The notes under the pieces: generated by a model | The model's input: the letters and a program-made list of their open reading frames with translations, nothing else | Told to the model about the DNA's origin: nothing | Databases searched by the model: none | From: Devosiaceae bacterium | GTDB lineage: Bacteria > Pseudomonadota > Alphaproteobacteria > Rhizobiales > Devosiaceae | Assembly: GCA_021648375.1 (NCBI GenBank) | Contig: JAKISW010000014.1 | Coordinates: 1-62,551 of the forward strand | DNA: 62,551 bases | Direction: 5' to 3' | Part shown: one piece after another, positions 27,165 to 35,300 of the stretch | How positions within the stretch are numbered: position 1 is the first letter of the stretch | Layout: every line of letters starts with the position of its first letter | Position numbers and translations under genes: made by a program

Positions 27165-28670
27165 ATGCTGCACAACAAACACCTCATTGCCGGAAACTGG
27201 GTAGGTGGAGACGCTGATTTTGCCAATGCTCCGGTAAGTGGCGAAGCTGACAGGTTCGCCCTTGGATTGCCTCAACATATCAAAAGCGCGGTTGAGGCCG
27301 CCGAGCAGGCATTTGAATCCTATGGCAACAGCTCACGCAGCCAGCGCGCCAAGTTTTTACATACAATTGCTGATGAAATTGAAGCGCGCGGTGAAGAAAT
27401 CACCGCAATCGGCATTAAAGAAACCGGATTGCCTGAAGCCCGTTTAAACGGGGAACGCGGGCGCACCACCGGCCAATTACGCATGTTTGCTGATCATATT
27501 GAAAAGGGGAATTATCTGGATCGTCGTCACGATGAAGCCTTGCCGGATCGCGCCCCATTGCCGCGCCCCGATTTGAAAATGATGCAATTGCCCATTGGCC
27601 CGGTTGCAGTATTTGGGGCGTCAAACTTCCCCTTGGCGTTTTCAACTGCCGGTGGCGACACTGCTTCGGCACTGGCTGCTGGTTGTCCCGTGGTGGTAAA
27701 AGGGCATTCGGCCCATCCCGGCACCAGCGAAATTGTGGCTCAGGCAATCGCGGCGGCGATTAAAAAATGCTCTTTGCATCCGGGTGTGTTTTCTCTGGTG
27801 CAAGGGGGAACCCGCGAGGCAGGGCAGAAACTGGTGCAACATCCGCTTATCCGCGCCGTTGGCTTTACCGGCTCCCTTGGTGGCGGCAGGGCTTTGTTTG
27901 ATTTATGCGCCCGCCGGGATGATCCCATTCCGTTTTTTGGTGAGCTGGGCAGCGTTAATCCGGTTTTCATCCTGCCTGATGCAATTGCCTCCAAATCTGA
28001 CGAGATCGCCTCGGGTTGGGCGGCTTCCCTTGCTATGGGTGCCGGACAATTTTGCACTAATCCGGGAATTGCCATTTTGCTTAGTGGAGAAACCGCTGAT
28101 CAATTCATAAAAACAACCGGTGAAGCACTGGCCAAAACCGGATCACAAACCATGCTGAGCGATGGCATTGCAGAGGCCTATTGTTCTGGGCGTGATCTTG
28201 TTGCAAATTCTGATGGTGTTTATGAAATTTTGGCCTCGGATATGGAAACAAGAAATGCCACGCCACATCTTTATCGGGTAAGCGGTGCAGACTGGCTGGC
28301 AGACCCCAAGCTTGGGGAAGAGGTTTTTGGCCCCCTTGGATTGGCAGTTGTTGTTAAAGACGTCGATGAGATGATTGAGGTGGCAAAAAGCCTGAAAGGC
28401 CAATTGACCTGCACATTACATATGGATGAAGGGGACAGTGAAGTTGCCCAAAAACTAATGCCGATTCTCGTTCGCAAAGCTGGACGGATTCTGGCCAATG
28501 GTTTTCCCACCGGGGTTGAGGTAAGTGATGCCATGGTTCATGGCGGACCCTATCCCGCTTCCACCAATTTTGGTCATACTTCTGTTGGGACCATGGCCAT
28601 AAGACGCTGGTTGCGCCCGGTTTGCTTTCAGGATATTCCAGAGCAGATCATGCCTGATGATTTAAAATAG
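27165..28670 (+). CDS. Alpha-ketoglutaric semialdehyde (2,5-dioxovalerate) dehydrogenase
   Basis: This 501-residue NAD(P)-dependent aldehyde dehydrogenase has catalytic Cys297 in GAGQFCTNPG and general-base Glu260 in FFGELGSVNPVF, the signature of the semialdehyde dehydrogenases that end the Weimberg-type pentose and aldarate pathways. The substrate-region FTGSLGGGRALFDL is typical of this subgroup. It would oxidise the product of the XylX-like domain upstream to 2-oxoglutarate. It lies 86 bases after the fusion gene and 21 before the kinase, so one operon is likely. Confidence 0.9.
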   Translation: MLHNKHLIAGNWVGGDADFANAPVSGEADRFALGLPQHIKSAVEAAEQAFESYGNSSRSQRAKFLHTIADEIEARGEEITAIGIKETGLPEARLNGERGRTTGQLRMFADHIEKGNYLDRRHDEALPDRAPLPRPDLKMMQLPIGPVAVFGASNFPLAFSTAGGDTASALAAGCPVVVKGHSAHPGTSEIVAQAIAAAIKKCSLHPGVFSLVQGGTREAGQKLVQHPLIRAVGFTGSLGGGRALFDLCARRDDPIPFFGELGSVNPVFILPDAIASKSDEIASGWAASLAMGAGQFCTNPGIAILLSGETADQFIKTTGEALAKTGSQTMLSDGIAEAYCSGRDLVANSDGVYEILASDMETRNATPHLYRVSGADWLADPKLGEEVFGPLGLAVVVKDVDEMIEVAKSLKGQLTCTLHMDEGDSEVAQKLMPILVRKAGRILANGFPTGVEVSDAMVHGGPYPASTNFGHTSVGTMAIRRWLRPVCFQDIPEQIMPDDLK

Positions 28671-28691
28671 CTTTGGAATTGAGCGGCATAA

Positions 28692-29630
28692 ATGGACAGT
28701 TTTTCCCTGCCGGAAAAAATTGATAGACCGATAAAAATCGCCTGTGTTGGCGAGGCAATGATAGAATTGTCTTTTGCTGGTGACAATCTGGATCAGCCCA
28801 ATATTGCCTTTGCAGGCGATACGCTTAACACCGCAATTTATCTTAAACGAGAAATCAAAAACAGCGCTGAAATTTCATTTGTTTCCAGATTGGGAACAGA
28901 TGAATTTTCAACAAGCATGTTGGCGTTTATGAATAAGGAGGGGTTAAATACTAATAATATTACCCGTGATGCCAATAAATTGCCCGGCCTTTATTCAATA
29001 ATGACCGACGAGCACGGCGAAAGAACATTTAATTATTGGCGGCAGAATTCTGCGGCCAAGGAACTGTTTCAAACCGGGGGCGAGATTGATTTTTCGCCAT
29101 TGTCCGATTTTGATATTATTTATTATTCAGCCATATCTTTGGCAATCCTGCCGGTGAATGTGCGGGAGGCTTTTCTTGGTTGGCTGGCAGATCAGCGTTC
29201 CTTGGGAAATATTCGCGTAGCCTTTGATTCCAATTATCGCCCTGCTCTTTGGTCTGGAGTTGAAGATGCGCGATTTTGGACAGAAAAAGCCTGGAAAAAC
29301 TGCGATATCGCATTGCCATCGGCCGATGATGAAAAATCTCTGTTCGGGGACAGGGATATTGAACAAACCATAAAGCGCCTCAACAGTTATGGTGCCAATT
29401 TCGGAGCCCTTAAAAGGGGCGCGGATGGCCCGCTTCCCTTGACGCCGATTGGCGAATTGCCGCAATTTAAACCGGCAAAAAAAATTATTGATACAACAGC
29501 TGCCGGTGATAGTTTTAATGGTGCTTTTCTTGGCGCGCTGTTGGTAGGAGCCCCCATAAAAGAGGCAATGCTAAAGGGTCATGATTGCGCCAGAGAAACT
29601 GTCGGGTTTGCAGGAGCCTTCGCTAATTAA
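28692..29630 (+). CDS. PfkB-family sugar kinase, probable 2-keto-3-deoxygluconate kinase
   Basis: This 312-residue ribokinase-fold enzyme has the N-terminal GDTLNTAIYLKR segment that recalls KdgK and the C-terminal ATP/anion-hole motif DTTAAGDSFNGAF with catalytic Asp273. KdgK makes KDPG from 2-keto-3-deoxygluconate, suggesting that this operon also handles six-carbon keto-deoxy acids. No KDPG aldolase is present in the window. The stop codon lies inside a 17-bp tandem duplication (29617-29650). Another PfkB substrate cannot be ruled out. Confidence 0.82.
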   Translation: MDSFSLPEKIDRPIKIACVGEAMIELSFAGDNLDQPNIAFAGDTLNTAIYLKREIKNSAEISFVSRLGTDEFSTSMLAFMNKEGLNTNNITRDANKLPGLYSIMTDEHGERTFNYWRQNSAAKELFQTGGEIDFSPLSDFDIIYYSAISLAILPVNVREAFLGWLADQRSLGNIRVAFDSNYRPALWSGVEDARFWTEKAWKNCDIALPSADDEKSLFGDRDIEQTIKRLNSYGANFGALKRGADGPLPLTPIGELPQFKPAKKIIDTTAAGDSFNGAFLGALLVGAPIKEAMLKGHDCARETVGFAGAFAN

Positions 29631-29650
29631 GTGCCTTCGCTAACTAAGTG
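29617..29650. repeat. 17-bp tandem duplication spanning the kinase stop codon
   Basis: ccttcgctaattaagtg (29617-29633) is followed directly by ccttcgctaactaagtg (29634-29650), one mismatch apart. The first copy contains the gene's TAA stop. Confidence 0.8.
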
Positions 29651-29673
29651 TTTTTGCAATTTTTATGCGCCGT

Positions 29674-30729
29674 TTATTGTTCCAGCCGGTTCTCTTTTTT
29701 ATCAAAAAAGTGCATTCTTTTCTGATCAAATTTCAGATGGGCAATTTCTCCCTCACCCAGTTGCGCACCACCTGAAACCCTGACATTTACCGCACCGATT
29801 TCTGGCACATCCACCAGTAAAAAACTATCGACACCAAGATGCTCGGCCAGGGTGACTTTGCCCGAAATATTGGCGTCTTTTTTTGCGCATAATTTAATAT
29901 GTTCCGGACGAATACCGAAATGGGCAGGATCGCCAGCGATATTTTTGTCTGTAATAGGAGTTCCATTTTTCAACTCCACACCTTTTTTTGAGCTGATGCA
30001 CGGCAAAATATTCATGTTTGGGGAGCCGATAAATGTGGCAACAAACAGGTTTTGTGGCCGATCATATAGCTCTAACGGCGCACCCTGTTGCTGGATTATG
30101 CCATCGCTGAATACCATAATCCTGTCAGCAAGCGTCATCGCTTCAACCTGATCATGGGTGACGTAAATCATGGTTTTTTGCAACCGGCGCTGCAATTGAG
30201 AAATTTCGGCCCGCATGCTGACTCTTAGGGCAGCATCAAGATTTGACAATGGCTCATCGAACAAAAATGCGCTGGGTTCTCTGGCAATTGCCCGCCCGAT
30301 GGCCACCCGTTGGCGCTGTCCACCAGATAGTTCAGCAGGTTTGCGATCCAGCAGCGGTTGCAGCTGTAAAACTTCAGCAACATCATCAACAATTGCATAT
30401 CTTTGCTTCTTTGACTTACCGGCAATTTTTAAGCCAAAACTCATATTATCCCGAACGCTTAAGTGGGGATAAAGCGCATAGGATTGAAAGACCATGGCCA
30501 GATCGCGATCGGCCGCCTCCAGATGGGTAACGTCTTCGCCATCAATTTCAATAGTGCCTGAAGATATGGGCTCCAACCCGGCGATAAGCCGAAGCATGGT
30601 TGATTTTCCACATCCGGACGGGCCGACAAAAACTACAAACTCACCCTCAGAAATTTCAAAATCAACCCCTTTGATTACATGAACTGAGCCAAAAGATTTG
30701 TGGACGTTGGAGACTTTGATTTTTCCCAT
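29674..30729 (-). CDS. Carbohydrate ABC transporter ATP-binding protein (MalK/UgpC type)
   Basis: This 351-residue ATPase powers the sugar importer encoded upstream on the same strand. Walker A is GPSGCGKSTMLR (about 37-48), the Q-loop MVFQSYALYPHL, the signature LSGGQRQRVAIGRA, and Walker B FLFDEPLSNLDA. The C-terminal TOBE regulatory domain starts at about residue 240. It is the last gene of the operon and converges on the kinase gene. Confidence 0.94.
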   Translation of the reverse strand: MGKIKVSNVHKSFGSVHVIKGVDFEISEGEFVVFVGPSGCGKSTMLRLIAGLEPISSGTIEIDGEDVTHLEAADRDLAMVFQSYALYPHLSVRDNMSFGLKIAGKSKKQRYAIVDDVAEVLQLQPLLDRKPAELSGGQRQRVAIGRAIAREPSAFLFDEPLSNLDAALRVSMRAEISQLQRRLQKTMIYVTHDQVEAMTLADRIMVFSDGIIQQQGAPLELYDRPQNLFVATFIGSPNMNILPCISSKKGVELKNGTPITDKNIAGDPAHFGIRPEHIKLCAKKDANISGKVTLAEHLGVDSFLLVDVPEIGAVNVRVSGGAQLGEGEIAHLKFDQKRMHFFDKKENRLEQ

Positions 30730-30771
30730 TTTCTTTTCTTTTTTAAGTTCTAGGTTTTGGTTTGCTGAAAT

Positions 30772-32673
30772 CTAAGCTGCGGCCACATCGCGCGAAACCG
30801 GTTTTTGCGCCCGGTGGGGGTGAAGCATATATATCAGTGAAGCAGCAGCCCATGCCTGGGGGCGGCAGCTTTCCACATATGGCAGGGGCGGAATATTGGA
30901 GTTGCGATCATATCCGCCAACCAGTTCCGGCAGGCGCAAATCATGTTGAATATTTCCCAGATCACTTAACGCCTCTGTTACCCTGGCAAATTGCTCCAAA
31001 TGCCCATATCGAAAAAGCCCGGCCCCGAAAAGAGCAGTATCATGGGGCCAGATTGAACCATTATGATAAGAAAGAGGATTGTAACGCTTTTCAGAGGCAG
31101 ACAATGTGCGCAATCCCCAGCCGGACCAGAGCGCCTCATCAAACATGGAATTTATCAACGGTTCAACGCGGGTTTTTTTTACGGCCCCAGCCCATAAAAG
31201 ATGGCCGGGATTTGAGGATACCACATCCAGTTTGTTGCCATCTTTATCAAGGGCCAGCGCATAGGTATTCTTGTCAGGCATCCAAAAATGGGTGTCGATG
31301 GCCTCGATAGTTTTTTGGCGCAGGGCAATTAAATTTTCTGAGTTTTCTCTATCCCCGGCAACAATATCATTCAGATGCGCCCCGGCCTCATAGGCGGCGC
31401 ATAAATATCCCTGAACCTCAATGATTGCTAGTGCTCCCCCGGCCAGCGAACCATCACTATAGCTCATGGAATCATTGGAATCTTTCCAGCATTTATTGAT
31501 CAGGCCTTTTCCATCCTGAGCGCCGGTGTATCTTAAAAAACCCTTGTCGTCCCGTTGCTTCTCTATCCAATCAAGGGCATTTTTCCAATTGTCCTCAAGC
31601 TCAAAAGCCAGATCAGTATCACCGGTTATCTGAATATAATCCCAAAGCACTCGTAAAAACAGTGGCGTGGCATCAACAGAGCCAAAATATGGGGCAAACG
31701 GAAGTTCCCCTAAACGCGAGAGCTCACCTTCACGAAATTCATGCAGGATTTTACCCTTTTGCTCATCGCGAAATTCATTTGTTTTTTTGCCCTGATGTTT
31801 GGCTAAAAATTTCAAAACCCCTTTGGCAAGTTCTGGAGCTTCGCTAAGCAAAAACCAGGCGCTGATCAGGGAATCCCGGCCAAACATTGCCACAAAATTG
31901 GGAATGCCAGCACCAATGCAAGTTCCCGATTTCGTCGAAAGGCAAAGCGTTTGAATATCCACCCGTGCCTGCGAGAGAATAGCTGTTTCAACGCTCCCCT
32001 GACTATTCTTTGCAGAAGTCCAAATTATTTGGTTATGCGGTTGAGCATTTGTAACGATCGAAGAAGAAAATTGCACGGAAACAGAAATTTTTCTGCTTTC
32101 TTTGGCTTTGATTTCCATCGACGTAGCCAAATCAGCACCGGTAATTTTTACAACACTATTTAGCTTTGCGCCGTCCTGAGCCAAATAACTGAATTCAGTG
32201 TTTTCATCGCTTTCTTTGCGATCTACCTCGTTTCGTTTGGCGGTACGTTTGCTTCCACGCAATTCAAACACGTCGACAAAATCAGCGTCAAAACTTAAGT
32301 CAGGTATAAAAGTTTTTGAGCTATCAGAGCTGTTTTGCACAATTATTTGATCATCAAACCCGTCCGGACGCAGAACAATTTCCCGACGAATTAAAAGCTG
32401 TTGCTCGTGATTGGCAAAGCGGGACCAGAACTGCACCAGGCTTTTTGGCCCTTCTTCAGAATGAATGAGGTCAAACCCATCCATATTCCAGCTGTAATTG
32501 TTTAGGTGGCGCGTGTCGTGGAAGAAAAAACCCGCCACGCCTGAACGGTCACCCCCGGGCACGCCTGAAAGATGGCCTCCGGGCACGCCTGAAAGATGGC
32601 CTCCGGCCATGCCAGAAATGTCCAGCACCGCATAACAATGATCGTCTTTTAAGGGGTGCATGGTCTTTTTCAT
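30772..32673 (-). CDS. Amylo-alpha-1,6-glucosidase / glycogen-debranching-type glycosidase
   Basis: This 633-residue cytoplasmic protein has an N-terminal beta domain of the GDE_N_bis type (FFHDTRHLNNYSW, about 50-62) and an (alpha/alpha)6 catalytic barrel with the family motifs GIPNFVAMFGRDSLISAWFLL (split), LRYTGAQDGKGLINKCWKDSNDSM (split) and GSIWPHDTALFGAGLFRYG. Its place inside the ABC operon, overlapping the permease stop (ATGA), implies that it hydrolyses the imported glucoside. The exact substrate is unknown. Residues 20-51 contain an octapeptide repeat not usual for the family. Confidence 0.83.
   Translation of the reverse strand: MKKTMHPLKDDHCYAVLDISGMAGGHLSGVPGGHLSGVPGGDRSGVAGFFFHDTRHLNNYSWNMDGFDLIHSEEGPKSLVQFWSRFANHEQQLLIRREIVLRPDGFDDQIIVQNSSDSSKTFIPDLSFDADFVDVFELRGSKRTAKRNEVDRKESDENTEFSYLAQDGAKLNSVVKITGADLATSMEIKAKESRKISVSVQFSSSIVTNAQPHNQIIWTSAKNSQGSVETAILSQARVDIQTLCLSTKSGTCIGAGIPNFVAMFGRDSLISAWFLLSEAPELAKGVLKFLAKHQGKKTNEFRDEQKGKILHEFREGELSRLGELPFAPYFGSVDATPLFLRVLWDYIQITGDTDLAFELEDNWKNALDWIEKQRDDKGFLRYTGAQDGKGLINKCWKDSNDSMSYSDGSLAGGALAIIEVQGYLCAAYEAGAHLNDIVAGDRENSENLIALRQKTIEAIDTHFWMPDKNTYALALDKDGNKLDVVSSNPGHLLWAGAVKKTRVEPLINSMFDEALWSGWGLRTLSASEKRYNPLSYHNGSIWPHDTALFGAGLFRYGHLEQFARVTEALSDLGNIQHDLRLPELVGGYDRNSNIPPLPYVESCRPQAWAAASLIYMLHPHRAQKPVSRDVAAA
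32533..32628. repeat. 24-bp repeat array in the debranching-enzyme gene
   Basis: Two identical 24-bp units (32557-32580 and 32581-32604) are flanked by one degenerate unit on each side. They encode SGMAGGHL, SGVPGGHL, SGVPGGDR and the start of SGVAGFFF. Confidence 0.9.
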
Positions 32674-34079
32674 TTAACGCCTACTGAGGTCTGGTTTGTT
32701 ACGATATAGCGCTGGAACATGATGAACATGATCAGCACCGGAATAATGGATATAAAGGCTCCCGCCAGCACCAGGCTCCAATCTCCCTGCCCCGCCCCGT
32801 AAGACTGGCGCAAACTAAGCAGACCCACAGGAACCGCCAGCGCGCTTGGTGGGCTGGTGATTAAAACGAATGGCCAGAAGAAATCGTTCCACGCTCCCTG
32901 AAACGCCATGATCGCATTTACGATAAGTGCCGGTTTGGCGTTGGGCAGCACCACAAAAAAGAACACCTGAAATCGATTTGCCCCCTCGACCATCGCCGCT
33001 TCTTCAATTTCTTTTGGAAAACTTTCAAAAAATTGTTTCATCAACAGCACATGAGCCGAAGCAATGGCCACCATGATTACCGAGAAATTGGTATTGAGCA
33101 GCCCCAGGTCTCGAATGACCAGATAATTGGAAATAAAGGTGACCTGAACCGGAATTGTCATGGAGAAAATCACCACCACAAAAACCAGCCGCAATCCCTT
33201 AAACTGCATACGCGCCAGGGCATATCCTGCGAGCGAGGAAAGCACGATCATAAATATCACCCGCCCGATGGCGATGGTGAAGCTGTTGCCCATCCATTTA
33301 AAGAAAAGCCTGTCACCGGTAGTTAAATCCACCGTTTCATTTATCACCCGGCGGTAGGAATTAAAAATCAGCCCTAGTGCTCCCGGCGTAATATTGTTCC
33401 AGCTTGCCACCCGGCCCCGGCGCTCCATCTGGGTAACCGGCAAAGTTGAATCCAGCAAGGTCTGAGTGCGGGGGGCAAGGGCTGTGAACGGAGTTCTTTC
33501 AACTTTGATATTTTCAACCTGATCCGGGTCATAGCGAATTCGATAATCATAAGTTTTGCTCAGATATGACTGGTTTTGACCTGTTTCCTGATCAACCAGC
33601 TCATAGGAGTTCTGACTGGTTCCCACCAACTCAATCAGTGCATAATCAGAGGCAAAAGTAGTGGTGATTGCTGCTGCCAGACCACTGCCCGGTTTCCGGC
33701 GCGGCACCTCAACGATTGGCTCAATAATTTCCTCATCAGCTTTTGCCCCATAGGTCAGGGAAAACTCTATATCCCCTCCGGGAGCAAACCCGCCCCACCA
33801 TGGGTCACCTGCCCCCTGCCGGCCAAGATCGGCAGCGCTAATCCATACGGTTGGGCTAATCTGGGGAAAAATAAATCTAAAAGGATTTTCCAGTGGGTCC
33901 TCTTTCAAACTGGCCGCAAAAGCGATCGCAAACGTACCCAAAAGTACTGTGCCAAGACCGATAAAAACCAGATATACCCAGGCAAGCGACGCTAACTGAC
34001 GTCGACGTAATGCGGACAGTGGCAGGCGGGAACGAGTGGAATGTTCATCCGTGGAATGGGCATCCGTGGAATTTTTCAT
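32670..34079 (-). CDS. Carbohydrate ABC transporter permease (MalG/AglG type) with a large extracytoplasmic insertion
   Basis: This 469-residue inner-membrane protein has a first membrane helix at about residues 30-55 and five helices between about 265 and 460, with the EAA loop EAAMVEGANRFQVFFFVVLPNAKPA that contacts the ATPase. Typical MalG proteins have about 280-300 residues. The excess is a hydrophilic stretch of about 190 residues after helix 1 that should face the periplasm. Residues 3-15 (STDAHSTDEHST) are a 5-residue repeat. It lies 2 bases downstream of the partner permease. Confidence 0.9.
   Translation of the reverse strand: MKNSTDAHSTDEHSTRSRLPLSALRRRQLASLAWVYLVFIGLGTVLLGTFAIAFAASLKEDPLENPFRFIFPQISPTVWISAADLGRQGAGDPWWGGFAPGGDIEFSLTYGAKADEEIIEPIVEVPRRKPGSGLAAAITTTFASDYALIELVGTSQNSYELVDQETGQNQSYLSKTYDYRIRYDPDQVENIKVERTPFTALAPRTQTLLDSTLPVTQMERRGRVASWNNITPGALGLIFNSYRRVINETVDLTTGDRLFFKWMGNSFTIAIGRVIFMIVLSSLAGYALARMQFKGLRLVFVVVIFSMTIPVQVTFISNYLVIRDLGLLNTNFSVIMVAIASAHVLLMKQFFESFPKEIEEAAMVEGANRFQVFFFVVLPNAKPALIVNAIMAFQGAWNDFFWPFVLITSPPSALAVPVGLLSLRQSYGAGQGDWSLVLAGAFISIIPVLIMFIMFQRYIVTNQTSVGVK
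34036..34079. repeat. 15-bp tandem repeat at the 5' end of the permease gene
   Basis: gtggaatgttcatcc (34036-34050), gtggaatgggcatcc (34051-34065) and a partial third unit ending at the ATG encode the repeated peptide STDxH. Confidence 0.8.
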
Positions 34080-34081
34080 AA

Positions 34082-35173
34082 CTATTCCAACTTTTCCTTG
34101 ATGCCAAACCGGCGCTGCAAAAATACTATGAGGACAGTGAGAACCCCCAATGTCAAAGCACTGGCGCTAGCAAGGCCGATATTGGGGGAACCACCAGGGG
34201 GGAAAGTGTTATAATAGGTATAAAAGGCCAGAGTTACCCGGCTTTCAAGCGGAGCTGCGGCCCCAAGAATTGCCACCTGATCAAACATCTGCAATGTGCC
34301 GATCAAACCAAGAGTAACCACCGCAAATGTTACAGGAGTTAGGGAGGGTAAGGTGACATTGAAAAAGCGGTGAAACACATTGGCACCATCCATTTTTGCC
34401 GCGTCATAAAGCGAAATCGGCACCGATTGCAGACCAGCCAGAAATAACAGCATAAGAGTTGGAACCGTGGTGAAAATATTCATCAGTGCCACCGACCAAA
34501 GAGTTCGGGGCATGAACAGAAAAACTTCTCTGGTATTGAGCCAGCTTATAAGCAGTTTTTCGTCATAAACCGGTACAAACCCGCCCATGCGAATTATAAC
34601 TGCGCTGATAAGCGCCACCAGTACCGAAATCAGTAAAAAATAAGGGTCAAACAATTTCACCCCGATATATTTACGCCTCGCCATGGCAACCAATGCCAGT
34701 TGAATAACAATCGCTATGACAAAAAATGAAAGAATGACCCAGCGCAGGTTAACAAAATTTCCCACCATTCCACTCATCAGACCCTGACGCTGGAACAGCC
34801 ACAAAAAAATCAACGTCATGGCAGCGCTGGACATGATGGAGGGGAAGTAAAAAATTGTGCGCGCAACACCTTTGGCCCGAGCCGCGCTATTAACCAGAAT
34901 GGCCAGCAGCAGCGCCAATATGGTTTGCGCTCCGGTAACAATCAGCGCAAAACTGATGCTGTTTCTCAATGCAAAGATAAATAATTCGTCCAGAACAAGG
35001 CTGGTAAAATTTTCAAGCCCGACAAAATTCGGTTCAGCAAACAGATTGTAATCGGTGAAAGAAAACCAGGCGGTACGCAAAATTGCCCAGAGAAAAAATA
35101 CCCCGAGCGAAACAAGAAACGGGGCCAAAAACATCCAGCCGGAAAATGCCTGATTGCTATTAAAGCGCTTCAT
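34082..35173 (-). CDS. Carbohydrate ABC transporter permease (MalF/AglF type)
   Basis: This 363-residue inner-membrane protein has membrane helices starting at about residues 13, 72, 108, 148 and 180 and a C-terminal set with the EAA-type loop YDAAKMDGANVFHRFFNVTLPSLTPV. It is longer than the usual 290-310 residues because of extra hydrophobic and loop sequence between about 140 and 225. It pairs with the MalG-type protein to form the channel. A hairpin separates it from the binding-protein gene upstream. Confidence 0.92.
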   Translation of the reverse strand: MKRFNSNQAFSGWMFLAPFLVSLGVFFLWAILRTAWFSFTDYNLFAEPNFVGLENFTSLVLDELFIFALRNSISFALIVTGAQTILALLLAILVNSAARAKGVARTIFYFPSIMSSAAMTLIFLWLFQRQGLMSGMVGNFVNLRWVILSFFVIAIVIQLALVAMARRKYIGVKLFDPYFLLISVLVALISAVIIRMGGFVPVYDEKLLISWLNTREVFLFMPRTLWSVALMNIFTTVPTLMLLFLAGLQSVPISLYDAAKMDGANVFHRFFNVTLPSLTPVTFAVVTLGLIGTLQMFDQVAILGAAAPLESRVTLAFYTYYNTFPPGGSPNIGLASASALTLGVLTVLIVFLQRRFGIKEKLE

Positions 35174-35199
35174 ATCATCCCCCCTTTTTCCTGAAATTT

Positions 35200-35226
35200 G
35201 ATCGCGGCACTTTTTGTGCCGCGATC
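35200..35226 (-). other. Intercistronic hairpin between binding-protein and permease genes
   Basis: GATCGCGGCAC and its exact complement form an 11-bp stem around a 5-base loop. No T-run follows on the minus strand, so it more likely protects the upstream mRNA or partly stops transcription, giving more binding protein than permease. Confidence 0.65.
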
Positions 35227-35254
35227 AGTTTTATTTTTAGCTCAGGTAACAAAC

Positions 35255-35300
35255 CTAGTCAGCCTGAAAGCCTAGTCAGCCTAAGCTAGTCAGCTTGCAG
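35255..35300. repeat. Triplicated 14-17-bp repeat across the binding-protein stop codon
   Basis: CTAGTCAGCCTGAAAGC (35255), CTAGTCAGCCTAAG (35272) and CTAGTCAGCTTGCAG (35286) are adjacent. The last encodes the LQAD-stop C-terminus of the binding protein on the minus strand. Confidence 0.75.
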
